Assembly: GCF_026652115.1 (NCBI RefSeq)
Contig: NZ_JAPPSQ010000005.1
Coordinates: 62,001-126,000 of the forward strand
Direction of reading: 5' to 3'
Source of the DNA: Algoriphagus sp. PAP.12
Lineage (GTDB): Bacteria; Bacteroidota; Bacteroidia; Cytophagales; Cyclobacteriaceae
DNA: 64,000 nt
Shown: one piece after another, positions 27,844-36,505 of the stretch
How positions within the stretch are numbered: the stretch's first letter is position 1
Layout of the letters: the number at the start of each line of letters is the position of its first letter
The notes under the pieces: generated by a model
What the model was told of the DNA's origin: nothing
Database searches by the model: none
Seen by the model: only the letters and a program-made list of their open reading frames with translations
Translations under genes and position numbers: made by a program

Positions 27844-28249
27844 ACCAAAAGGCAAGAGACCGAATTAAAACATGAAGGTTAGATTTGATAATTTTTCAAC
27901 AAACTTTCGACCGCTTAAATAAAATTTTTTACCAAATCTAGTGCATGAGACCTATTTTATATATCTTTAAGCCACCTTTTTAACTAGGAAACTTTCTCAT
28001 AGTTAAACGTAGAGTGATTGGTTATGAAAATTATCAAAGGAGGGGGTTGTTAACCCCCTTTTTTATTTTAAAACCTAGTCAAATCAGGCTTAGCCAATAA
28101 AATTCATACCCATTGTTACTTTGATCAGCTGTACTGAATTGGGAATGATTCCAAATAGCGTTATTTTGACACATTAAAGTAGAAATAGATATTTTACCCA
28201 CTATATCAATTAAATAATAATAAACCAGATCACCACCTAAACCTTACAA
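27844..28249. other. Intergenic region with isolated terminator, no gene seen
   Basis: A 406-bp A/T-rich gap. No reading frame of substance occurs. About 200 bp after the GH95 stop lies a strong terminator (28041-28059). Downstream of that the DNA is plain A/T-rich leader before the second TetR gene. Confidence 0.6.
28041..28059 (+). terminator. Strong rho-independent terminator
   Basis: AGGGGGTT (28041-28048), loop GTT, AACCCCCT (28052-28059), then TTTTTATTTT. It lies about 200 bp beyond the GH95 stop, so it ends either a long 3' UTR or a separate small RNA. Confidence 0.85.
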
Positions 28250-28903
28250 ATGACCGAAATCAAAAAAATCAAAACCAAAGACAGAATCCTGATCGAAGCC
28301 ATCAAACTCTACAATGAAATGGGAGTACAAAATGTAACCAGCAGGCACATTGCAAGCGAAATGGGGATCAGTCACGGGAATTTAGATTACCACTATAAAA
28401 CCAAAGAGGACATCATCCAGGCAATTTATAAGAAAATGCGAAAGGAAATGTCAGACTCCTACGGGGGAAGAAAAGTTGGAACTAGCTCAATGGAGCACTT
28501 CCACATCCTATTACTTCATCTGGAAGAATTTCAACATAAATACAGGTTTTTCAACTTGGATGTACTGGAAGTATCAAGGACCTTCCCAACCATATTTGAA
28601 ACCATTCAAGAAACCTTTGTCAAAAGAAGACAAACAACCGTCGAGTTATTCAAGGAGTTTATCACAGATGGCTATATGGTCCCAATGGAGAATACAGCAA
28701 TCGAGAGATTGGAGCACACGATCCGTATGATCATCACTTTCTGGCTTTCTCAACGTGAAGTCATGGCAACTTATAAATTCATTGAGAAAGGAGAAATGAT
28801 CAATTCCATCTATTCAATTATCGAACCTTACCTTACTGAGGAAGGCAAAAAAGAACAAAAAAGGGCTTGCGAGCTGTATGGCTTGAAGCTTTCAGACCAA
28901 TAA
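28250..28903 (+). CDS. TetR/AcrR-family transcriptional regulator (paralog 2)
   Basis: A 217-aa paralog of the regulator at 24450, with the same domain plan. The HTH is at about 8-57: LIEAIKLYNEMGVQNVTSRH, then MGISHGNLDYHYKTKEDI. The helical C-terminal half has the shared FWLSQREVMATYKF. Recognition-helix residues differ little (SHGNLDYHY versus SYGNLNYHY), so related operators are expected. It is 15 bp upstream of a sulfatase gene and may be co-transcribed with it, which would give autoregulation if it represses its own promoter. The effector is unknown. Confidence 0.88.
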   Translation: MTEIKKIKTKDRILIEAIKLYNEMGVQNVTSRHIASEMGISHGNLDYHYKTKEDIIQAIYKKMRKEMSDSYGGRKVGTSSMEHFHILLLHLEEFQHKYRFFNLDVLEVSRTFPTIFETIQETFVKRRQTTVELFKEFITDGYMVPMENTAIERLEHTIRMIITFWLSQREVMATYKFIEKGEMINSIYSIIEPYLTEEGKKEQKRACELYGLKLSDQ

Positions 28904-28918
28904 AGATTACCTCTCAAA

Positions 28919-30382
28919 ATGAATCTCTTAATTCAATCTCTATTTATTGCTATAAACCTTCTTTTGACAGACACCAAACCTGTGGAAAAGAAAAAACCAA
29001 ACGTTCTGTTCCTATTTGCGGATGATCAGAGATCCGATGCGATCGGAATTTATGGCAATCCCTATATCCAAACTCCTACGATCGACCAACTTGCAAGAGA
29101 AGGCAGTCGCTTTACCAACGCCTATGTCATGGGAGGAAATCATGGAGCAATCTGTATGGCAAGCCGTGCTATGCTGTTCAGCGGTAAAAACCTTTACAAG
29201 GTATTTGACAAATTGAAGGGACAGCATACGATGACCATGCAATTTGCAGAAGCAGGATACAGGACATTTGGAACCGGTAAATGGCATAATGAGAAAGAAA
29301 TGTTTGAAGCCAGCTTCCAAGAGGCAAACAATGTGTACTTGGGAGGCATGGCCAATCACTATGACCTTCCTTTAAGAGATTATGGTCCTGACGGAAAATT
29401 GGGAGAGCCTACTCGAAAAGGATATTCTACTGAGCAATTTGCCCAAGCAGCTATCAATTTCATTAAAGATCACGGAGCAAGAAAAACGGATCAGCCATTC
29501 TTTGCATATGTTGCTTTTACGGTTCCTCATGACCCCTATTCACCAGAAGCGAATTATATCAACCATTACCCCGACGGCTCCTTACCTTTGCCGGGGAATT
29601 ACCTTCCTTACCATCCATTTGAGTTTGATCAACTAACAGTAAGGGATGAAAACCTGACTGGCTGGCCCAGAAGACCTGAAGTGATCCAAATGATCCTTTC
29701 AGATTATTATGCGTTGATTTCTCACTTGGATACCCAAATCGCTAAGATCTTGAATACATTGAGAGAAACTGGACAGTATGACAATACGATCATCGTTTAC
29801 GCAGCGGATAATGGATTGGCAGTAGGTAGCCATGGTCTATTGGGTAAGCAAAGCTTGTATGAGCATAGCTCAAAAGTGCCTATGATCATCAAGGGTCCAG
29901 GAGTTCCTCAGGATCAAGAATTGGACGCTTTTGCTTATATCCATGACCTCTATCCTACTTTGGCAGATCTTGCGGGACTTCCCAAGCCTCAGGATGTGGA
30001 TGGAAAAAGTTTGGTTCCGGTGATCCAAGGTGAAATAGATGGTGTAAGAGATGCGCTTTTTACCTCCTACAGAAATACAGTCAGAGCTGTCAGAAACAAA
30101 AGATATAAGTTGATTCGTTATCCTGAGAGAGATTATACACAACTATTTGATTTAAAACAAGATCCTCTGGAAATCCATAATCTGGCCGAACTTCCTGAAT
30201 ACCAAAACAAAAAATCTGAGATGTTTCAGCTGATGGAAAAATGGCAAAAAAGCTTCAAAGACACTGTCGCATTGACGGCAGATGTGATCAAGCCCATGGC
30301 TTATGACCCTGATACGCTGAAAAGAAAACCTGATGGCTGGCAACCGGAATATACTTTGAAGAGGTATTTCGAAAACCAATAA
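28919..30382 (+). CDS. Type I sulfatase with CMASR formylglycine motif
   Basis: A 487-aa sulfatase. Metal ligands occur in FADDQRSDAIGIYGNP. The maturation motif is C-M-A-S-R at 79-83, using Ala in place of the usual Pro, which still fits the general C-x-(P/A)-x-R core. TGKWHNEKE and YAADNGLAVGSHGLLGKQS supply the remaining active-site positions. The first 20 residues are hydrophobic (LIQSLFIAINLLL) and act as a signal or anchor. It follows the TetR paralog by 15 bp. The substrate is unknown; the pattern resembles sulfatases seen with fucose- or sialic-acid-type loci. Confidence 0.9.
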   Translation: MNLLIQSLFIAINLLLTDTKPVEKKKPNVLFLFADDQRSDAIGIYGNPYIQTPTIDQLAREGSRFTNAYVMGGNHGAICMASRAMLFSGKNLYKVFDKLKGQHTMTMQFAEAGYRTFGTGKWHNEKEMFEASFQEANNVYLGGMANHYDLPLRDYGPDGKLGEPTRKGYSTEQFAQAAINFIKDHGARKTDQPFFAYVAFTVPHDPYSPEANYINHYPDGSLPLPGNYLPYHPFEFDQLTVRDENLTGWPRRPEVIQMILSDYYALISHLDTQIAKILNTLRETGQYDNTIIVYAADNGLAVGSHGLLGKQSLYEHSSKVPMIIKGPGVPQDQELDAFAYIHDLYPTLADLAGLPKPQDVDGKSLVPVIQGEIDGVRDALFTSYRNTVRAVRNKRYKLIRYPERDYTQLFDLKQDPLEIHNLAELPEYQNKKSEMFQLMEKWQKSFKDTVALTADVIKPMAYDPDTLKRKPDGWQPEYTLKRYFENQ

Positions 30383-30419
30383 ATTAAAGAACAGGCTTTT
30401 TCAACCGATTCATTTGATT

Positions 30420-30446
30420 ATTTTGGGAAATAAATTATCCCAAAAT
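30420..30446. promoter_or_regulatory. Perfect 9-bp inverted repeat just upstream of the sialidase start
   Basis: ATTTTGGGA (30420-30428) and TCCCAAAAT (30438-30446) with a 9-nt spacer, 11 bp before the GTG start at 30458. It could be an operator or a weak terminator of the sulfatase gene, but no T-run follows, which favours an operator. Confidence 0.55.
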
Positions 30447-30457
30447 ACCCTAGAATC

Positions 30458-31618
30458 GTGAAGAAGCCTGTTTTATTTTGTCTTTTATTATTTTCAAGTT
30501 TTTTACTTTTTGCTCAAGAAACTATAGTCTTTGAAGCTGGCCAAGAAGGTCATGCAATCTATAGAATCCCCGCAATCATCAGTTTACCAACCGGAGATCT
30601 ATTGGCATTTGCCGAAGGAAGAGTCAATGGATCAGATGATTACGGCGATGTCAATTTGGTCATGAAACGCAGTCTGGACGGTGGTTTTACTTGGTCCCCG
30701 ATTCAGACTTTAGTTGACTATGACAAGCTCCAAGCTGGCAATCCTGCACCGGTGGTAGACCTCTTTGATCCTCAATATCCAAATGGAGTCGTTTACCTTT
30801 TTTACAATACCGGAAACAATCATGAATACGATGTCAGGATGAACAAGGGGGTTCGTGAGGTATGGATGCTCAAGTCATTTGATCTGGGTAGAACTTGGGA
30901 AGAACCTATCAATATCACACAGCAGGTCCACAAACCAAATAATCCTGATTTCAATCCTGACTATACAAATTCAGAAGATTGGAGGCACTATGCCAATACC
31001 CCCGGTCATGCCTTTCAATTCAAAAATGGACCGCATCAAGGAAGGATTTTTGTTGCTGCAAACCATTCCAAAGGAGACCCACAGGATCATTTCGCAGAAT
31101 ACCAGGCACATGGTTTTTTCACGGATGACCACGGTAAGACCTTTGGTTTATCCGAATCCATAGAGATTCCCGGATCCAATGAGTCCATCGCTGCTGAATT
31201 GAGCAATGGGAACATGATCATGAGTATCAGAAACCAGAAAGGTGATCGAAAGAGCAGAATCCTGGCATTTTCTTCAGATGGTGGGGAAACTTGGGATGAA
31301 ACCTATTTTGAGGATGAACTTCCTGATCCGGTTTGTCAAGCCTCAATTTTGGATATTGGAGTAGAAAAGGGAAAAACTGTCCTTGCACATTCCAATGCCG
31401 CTGATACAGAGGAACGGAATTATCTAACCGTAAAAATCTCCTATGACGAAGGAAAAACCTGGGATCATATTCTACCAGTTGACTATACCGGAGACTCCGA
31501 AAAATTACCTTGGACAGCCTATTCGGATTTGGTAAAACTAGATGAAAACCATCTGGGGATCCTCTATGAAAGAGATAATTACCACCAGATAGTTTTCAAA
31601 ATATTGAAATGGAAGTAA
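30458..31618 (+). CDS. Exo-alpha-sialidase (GH33), secreted
   Basis: A 386-aa BNR-repeat sialidase expected to release terminal sialic or related nonulosonic acids. A GTG start at 30458 is needed because it begins the signal peptide (LLLFSSFLLFAQ, cut near residue 20), and no ATG is available. The arginine motif is YRIP at 35-38. Asp boxes are visible as SLDGGFTW (72-79), SFDLGRTW, SSDGGETW and SYDEGKTW. The six-bladed propeller spans almost the whole chain. It sits downstream of the CMASR sulfatase, with an inverted repeat before its start. The sugar specificity within GH33 is unproven. Confidence 0.9.
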   Translation: MKKPVLFCLLLFSSFLLFAQETIVFEAGQEGHAIYRIPAIISLPTGDLLAFAEGRVNGSDDYGDVNLVMKRSLDGGFTWSPIQTLVDYDKLQAGNPAPVVDLFDPQYPNGVVYLFYNTGNNHEYDVRMNKGVREVWMLKSFDLGRTWEEPINITQQVHKPNNPDFNPDYTNSEDWRHYANTPGHAFQFKNGPHQGRIFVAANHSKGDPQDHFAEYQAHGFFTDDHGKTFGLSESIEIPGSNESIAAELSNGNMIMSIRNQKGDRKSRILAFSSDGGETWDETYFEDELPDPVCQASILDIGVEKGKTVLAHSNAADTEERNYLTVKISYDEGKTWDHILPVDYTGDSEKLPWTAYSDLVKLDENHLGILYERDNYHQIVFKILKWK

Positions 31619-31828
31619 TTAAATGCTAATCGTTCATTATTAGAAATTGAATTGATTTGAGCAAAATCAATTTTAATACTTTTCGCTCTCATTCAATGAT
31701 TTATCCTAAAATATCCCTACTTTTTTAGATAAGTTGAGTATTCTGAGTTGCTTAAAAACAGATTTTCATTCAACCCAGAGTCAATATTTATTTTTATTAA
31801 TCAACCTTAAACCCAATTTCTAAAAATC

Positions 31829-33265
31829 ATGAGAAATCATTCTATTGGTTTAATACTCCTATTTGTTTCCATTGCATTTTTTTCTTGTGAAACTAAAAAG
31901 GATCAAGGTAATGAAAGTCAAAAAGCTGCACCATCAAATCCTCTGGAAGCCTATGTTCAAAGCCCGGACTCTACCTACAGATTTGAGGTAGTCCATACCT
32001 TAGACCAAGGAGACTATGATTATGTAGTCTTGAAAATGTATTCTCAAAATTGGTTGACACCTGACTTGGTGGATGAAACAGAATGGTGGCATTGGGTTTC
32101 CATGGTGATCCCTAAAGAAACTCCTTATCATACCGCTATGATGTGGATTGGAGGAGGTAGCAAAAACTCCAAAATGCCTGAAAAACCTGACAAATTGATT
32201 TTGGCAGCCGCCACCCAAACCAATTCTGTAGTTGCTCAAATTCATAATGTACCCTTTCAGCCTTTGGTATTTGCCGGTGATGACTTTGGAGAGAGGTATG
32301 AGGATGCGATTATTTCTTATGGTTGGAGAAAATTCTTAGAAGGTGGAGCAAAAGATGAGGATGCGATTTGGTTGGCAAGGTTTCCGATGACCAAGGCAGT
32401 GAAGCTCGCCATGGATGCAGTGACAGAGGTAGCAAAAACCAGAGCCAATAAAGACATTGAAAACTTTTTTGTTGCAGGGGCTTCTAAAAGAGGCTGGACC
32501 ACTTGGACCACAGCAGCCACAGACTATAGAGTCATAGCCATGGCACCGGTAGTAATCGATATGCTGAATTTGGAGCCATCATTTCTTCATCACTGGAAAA
32601 ATTATGGTTTTTGGGCTCCGGCAGTTGATGATTATGTGAGAGAAGGAGTCATGGAATGGATGGGAACACCGGAATTTGATCGATTATTGGAATTGACTGA
32701 ACCTTATTCTTTTATCGACAGTATCCAGATTCCAAAGCTTTTGATCAATGCAGCGGGAGATCAGTTTTTCCAGCCTGATAGCTGGGAATTTTATTGGAAT
32801 GATTTGAAAGGAGAAAAACATGTCCAATACGTACCCAACTTTGGACATGACTTGAGTGACTCGGATGCCTTCCCAAATTTGATATCTTTTTATTCATCTA
32901 TCCTAACCAACTCACCGAGACCCACTTATGATTGGCAAGTCACAGATGATCAGATTATCGTTCATACTGATCCTGCTTCTCCCCCGATTTCGGTAAAAGT
33001 CTGGTCAGCATTGAATCCACTTTCAAGAGATTTCAGAATTGATGAATTCGGTCCAAATTGGGTCTTTGAAGAAGTTTCCATGCCGGCCAATGGTGAACTG
33101 AAAGTCAATATCTCCGAACCTGAGGAAGGCTATAGAGCCTATTTTGTCGAATTGACTTTTGCGGGAGAAACACCACTGAAAGTCACCTCAGGAATCGAAG
33201 TACTTCCGAGAGCCTATCCTTATGAAGCCTTTGAACCTAGTCGTTTAGCTGCAACCGAACAATAA
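31829..33265 (+). CDS. PhoPQ-activated pathogenicity-related-family alpha/beta hydrolase, lipoprotein
   Basis: A 478-aa lipoprotein (lipobox AFFSC, Cys20) of the PqaA-type family (PF10142). It has an alpha/beta-hydrolase core with the nucleophile elbow GASKRGW (Ser219), an acid residue near LINAAGDQFFQPDSW, and a catalytic His in VPNFGHDLSD. WWHWVSMVIP and AMMWIGGGS are typical of the family. The biochemical role of the family is poorly known; carbohydrate-esterase activity is a reasonable inference in this locus. It lies 8 bp upstream of the CE15-like esterase gene, so the two are probably co-transcribed and act together. Confidence 0.85.
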   Translation: MRNHSIGLILLFVSIAFFSCETKKDQGNESQKAAPSNPLEAYVQSPDSTYRFEVVHTLDQGDYDYVVLKMYSQNWLTPDLVDETEWWHWVSMVIPKETPYHTAMMWIGGGSKNSKMPEKPDKLILAAATQTNSVVAQIHNVPFQPLVFAGDDFGERYEDAIISYGWRKFLEGGAKDEDAIWLARFPMTKAVKLAMDAVTEVAKTRANKDIENFFVAGASKRGWTTWTTAATDYRVIAMAPVVIDMLNLEPSFLHHWKNYGFWAPAVDDYVREGVMEWMGTPEFDRLLELTEPYSFIDSIQIPKLLINAAGDQFFQPDSWEFYWNDLKGEKHVQYVPNFGHDLSDSDAFPNLISFYSSILTNSPRPTYDWQVTDDQIIVHTDPASPPISVKVWSALNPLSRDFRIDEFGPNWVFEEVSMPANGELKVNISEPEEGYRAYFVELTFAGETPLKVTSGIEVLPRAYPYEAFEPSRLAATEQ

Positions 33266-33273
33266 TTCAATTC

Positions 33274-34467
33274 ATGAAAATCCTTTTGAAATTCACAACT
33301 ATTATCGCATTGTCTCTTCTTCCTTTTTCTCTTCTTTCACAAATCAAAGCAAACTATGATGAGTCAAAGGTACCATCCTTGGCTTTGCCAGATTTGTTTG
33401 TCAGTGAATCGGGAAAAATAATTCAATCTGCTGATGAATGGGAAGACATTCGCAGACCTGAGATTTTCCAACTTTTTCAACAAGAAGTATATGGAGAAAT
33501 CCCCAAAGATTTTGACAAAATTTCCTTCAAGTTGGCCCAAGAAAGCTTAAACCCTTATCCTGAATTAGCAAAACTGGAAGAAGTGGATATCACTGTGGAG
33601 AGAAACGGAAACTCTCATACCATGAGAATTAATCTGTTTATTCCTAGAGTAGGTAAAGGACCTTTTCCAGTGATTCTATTGATTAATCACAGAGCTAAAT
33701 ATCCTGATGGCAGATTATCAGAAGATGAATATTGGCCAGTAGAAGAATTGGTAAAAAGAGGCTATGCCACAGCTTCCTTTCATGCCGAAACTGTCGCTCC
33801 TGACAATAAAGACACTTATCATAACGGTATTATTTCAAATCTTTACCCTGAACAAATTGAAAAACCTGATGGACTCAAAGCCTTGGGAGCTTGGGGTTGG
33901 GGAGCCATGAGAGCCATGGATTATTTTGTTCAGCATCCCGAGATTGATTCAGAAAAATCCGCCATTGTGGGTCATTCAAGGTCCGGGAAATCTGCTCTTT
34001 GGACCTCAGCCAATGATCCAAGATGGGCTATTACCTACTCCAATGAATCCGGTTGCGGAGGAGCCGCACTTTCAAAAAGAAAATATGGAGAAACTGTTCA
34101 GGTGATCAACACCTCTTTCCCTCATTGGTTTAATGAGAATTTCAAAAAGTACAATAACAATGAAGAATCCCTCCCTCTGGACCAGCACATGTTATTGAGT
34201 CTGATTGCCCCAAGAGCACTTTATGTCGCCAGTGCCAAAGGAGACCAATGGGCTGATCCAAAAGGAGAATATCTATCTCTTCAGATCGGAAGCAGAGTTC
34301 AAACTGACATCTATCAAAAGAACTCTAGTTTTGAGACTGATTTTGAATCAATTAGCAAGCCGATCCATCTGGAAAATGCTGGTTATCACATTCGTGAAGG
34401 AAAGCATAGTCTGAAATGGGAAGATTGGGGTATATTTTTAGAGTTTGCTGCCAAAATCCTACAATAA
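33274..34467 (+). CDS. Secreted CE15-like carbohydrate esterase (glucuronoyl-esterase type)
   Basis: A 397-aa alpha/beta hydrolase. The signal peptide ends near FSLLSQ-I (residue 23). The nucleophile elbow is GHSRSGK with Ser235, a variant of the GCSRxGK seen in glucuronoyl esterases. NESGCGG (257-263) places Glu258 at the CE15 glutamate position, and a late His lies in AGYHIREGKHSL. Enzymes of this group hydrolyse esters of uronic acids or acetyl groups on polysaccharides. It follows the PhoPQ-type hydrolase by 8 bp. Acetylxylan-esterase-like specificity is an alternative. Confidence 0.78.
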   Translation: MKILLKFTTIIALSLLPFSLLSQIKANYDESKVPSLALPDLFVSESGKIIQSADEWEDIRRPEIFQLFQQEVYGEIPKDFDKISFKLAQESLNPYPELAKLEEVDITVERNGNSHTMRINLFIPRVGKGPFPVILLINHRAKYPDGRLSEDEYWPVEELVKRGYATASFHAETVAPDNKDTYHNGIISNLYPEQIEKPDGLKALGAWGWGAMRAMDYFVQHPEIDSEKSAIVGHSRSGKSALWTSANDPRWAITYSNESGCGGAALSKRKYGETVQVINTSFPHWFNENFKKYNNNEESLPLDQHMLLSLIAPRALYVASAKGDQWADPKGEYLSLQIGSRVQTDIYQKNSSFETDFESISKPIHLENAGYHIREGKHSLKWEDWGIFLEFAAKILQ

Positions 34468-34562
34468 AACCATTCAGGTAACAACGGGACGGAAAAATTA
34501 ATTAATCCTCCTTTTTTGGTAGCTTAAGACCTTGTTTAGAATATTATTATCTCTAATTGAAC

Positions 34563-35567
34563 ATGCATTTATTCACTTACCTCGTTGGTATTCCAACTCT
34601 ATTGTGGGCTATGATTTTTCCAGAAAAGCCCACTCCAAAAATTCTAACCTCAGAATTCATTTACGAAACAGCTCCATTTCCCTCCTGCCATGCCTCAACT
34701 TTGATTGAGACAGAAGATGGGATATTGGCTTCGTGGTTTGGAGGTACATATGAAAGACACCCAGATGTAAACATCTATACTGCTTTAAAGAAAGGTGGAT
34801 CTTGGTCCACTCCTGCTGAGGTAGCAGATGGGATTGAAAATGAAGATTTCAGAAACCCAACATGGAACCCGGTTCTATACCAATTGGAAGATGGGAAAGT
34901 AATCTTGTTTTATAAGGAAGGACCGAACCCTAGAGAATGGTGGGGATTGTATAAAACCTCCAATGACGGAGGGAAAACATGGTCCAAGCCAGTTCAGATC
35001 ATGCCCGGTTATATGGGACCTATCAAAAATAAAACGGTTGGCTTGAGCAATGGAATGTTGCTTCATCCAAGTAGTTTTGAGATCAACGGAAATTGGACTT
35101 CTCATGTGGAAATTTCTGATCCGGCTTTAAAAAACTGGACCAAAAAAGAAATCCATGGCCCATTCAATGCCATTCAGCCAACAGTACTTTTCCATCCAAA
35201 TAATCACCTTCAAGTACTAACCCGAACCAAAGAAGGAGTCATCGCCACTGCTTGGTCGCCTGACAATGGTGAGACCTGGAGTCAGCTGGAATCCACAGGG
35301 ATTGTTCACAACAATTCCGGGATTGATGCTGTCACTTTGGATAGCGGATATCATCTTTTATTGTGTAATCCTATTCCAAAAGGAAGACAAAAATTGAGTC
35401 TTATGGGCTCTAGCGATGGAATCACCTGGGAGGAACTTTTGGTTTTGGAAGATGAAAAAGAAGGGGAATTCAGTTATCCGGCGATCATTCAGGCAAAAGA
35501 CGGGACGGTTCATTTGACCTATACTTGGAACCGTGAAAAAATCAAATACGCTCACCTCAGCCTATAA
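34563..35567 (+). CDS. BNR-repeat sialidase-like protein, exported
   Basis: A 334-aa propeller protein (PF13088 type). The frame could begin at TTG 34557, but ATG 34563 is preferred. The N-terminus is hydrophobic and acts as signal or anchor (TYLVGIPTLLWAMIF). PFPSCHASTLIE and LASWFGGTYERHPDVNIY form the first blade; Asp boxes are SNDGGKTW and SPDNGETW. It lacks the Y/F-R-I-P arginine motif of the neighbouring GH33 enzyme, so it is probably not a classical sialidase and may cleave or bind another acidic or deoxy sugar. It lies 5 bp before the aldolase gene, in the same operon. Confidence 0.78.
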   Translation: MHLFTYLVGIPTLLWAMIFPEKPTPKILTSEFIYETAPFPSCHASTLIETEDGILASWFGGTYERHPDVNIYTALKKGGSWSTPAEVADGIENEDFRNPTWNPVLYQLEDGKVILFYKEGPNPREWWGLYKTSNDGGKTWSKPVQIMPGYMGPIKNKTVGLSNGMLLHPSSFEINGNWTSHVEISDPALKNWTKKEIHGPFNAIQPTVLFHPNNHLQVLTRTKEGVIATAWSPDNGETWSQLESTGIVHNNSGIDAVTLDSGYHLLLCNPIPKGRQKLSLMGSSDGITWEELLVLEDEKEGEFSYPAIIQAKDGTVHLTYTWNREKIKYAHLSL

Positions 35568-35572
35568 TTTCT

Positions 35573-36505
35573 ATGAGCACCAGATTTTCTTTTCGTGGGA
35601 TTGTACCTCCTTTAGTCACTCCTCTCCTTCCAGATTTTACACTTGATGTATTTTCTCTTGAAAAAATCCTCAACCACATCATTGAAGGTGGTGTCCATGG
35701 CGTTTTTATTCTAGGAACTACCGGTGAGTCACCTTCCCTTTCTCAGAAAATAAAAATTCAACTGATTAGAGAAACCTGCAGAATAGTGGATGATAGAATC
35801 CCTGTTTTGGTTGGGATCACGGACTGTGCTTTGGGTGATAGTTTGGAGCTGGCAGAAATGGCCACCAATTATGGCGCAAATGCAGTAGTGGCTGCCCCTC
35901 CATTTTATATGAATATTTCTCAGGTAGATCTGGAGTTGTATTTTAGGGATTTGGCTAACCGATGCGAGCTCCCTTTGATGCTTTATACGATCCCATCTCA
36001 TGCCAAAACTCCGATTTCTATCGAAACAGCGAAAAGTCTTTCAAAGCATCCAAATATTGTCGGATTGAAAGACAGCACGGGAAATCTGGATTATATGAAT
36101 TCACTGTCAGAAGCTTTTGCAGACCACTCTGACTTTGGACTTTTGATTGGACCTGAGGAAAGATTGCTCGACTCCTTGAAAGTAGGTTTCCAAGGTGGAG
36201 TAAGCGGAGGCGCCAATGTTTTTCCTCAGATTTATGTCAAATGCTTTGAATACTTTGAAGCAGGAGACCTGGAGAAAGCTCAGGAATTTCAAAATATGAT
36301 ATTGGAGCTCAGTGCAGAGCTTTACAATCATGTGGACCATCCTAGTTCGTATTTGAAAGGATTGAAAGAATGCATGAAACTTTCTCACCTTTCCGGAGGA
36401 ATATTATCCCCGCCACAAAGACCTTTTTCAGATGATGAAAAACTGACTTTCCATAAGAAGTTTGATAAAATAAAAGCCAAAATTCAAAAACTACTAGAGG
36501 AATGA
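35573..36505 (+). CDS. DHDPS/N-acetylneuraminate-lyase-family class I aldolase
   Basis: A 310-aa cytoplasmic (beta/alpha)8 aldolase that forms a Schiff base with pyruvate. Key positions are GTTGE (48-52), the proton-relay Tyr138 in LYTIPSHA, and the Schiff-base Lys166 in GLKDSTG. The family includes dihydrodipicolinate synthase, sialic acid lyase and 2-keto-3-deoxy-sugar-acid aldolases. It sits between a BNR protein and an SSS symporter and overlaps the latter by 4 bp, so a catabolic retro-aldol role (sialic acid or a 2-keto-3-deoxy acid) is much more likely than lysine biosynthesis. Confidence 0.85.
   Translation: MSTRFSFRGIVPPLVTPLLPDFTLDVFSLEKILNHIIEGGVHGVFILGTTGESPSLSQKIKIQLIRETCRIVDDRIPVLVGITDCALGDSLELAEMATNYGANAVVAAPPFYMNISQVDLELYFRDLANRCELPLMLYTIPSHAKTPISIETAKSLSKHPNIVGLKDSTGNLDYMNSLSEAFADHSDFGLLIGPEERLLDSLKVGFQGGVSGGANVFPQIYVKCFEYFEAGDLEKAQEFQNMILELSAELYNHVDHPSSYLKGLKECMKLSHLSGGILSPPQRPFSDDEKLTFHKKFDKIKAKIQKLLEE

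Noticed and set aside
35573-36505. dapA (lysine biosynthesis)
   Set aside because: The family matches, but the tight coupling to a symporter and a BNR protein favours a catabolic aldolase.
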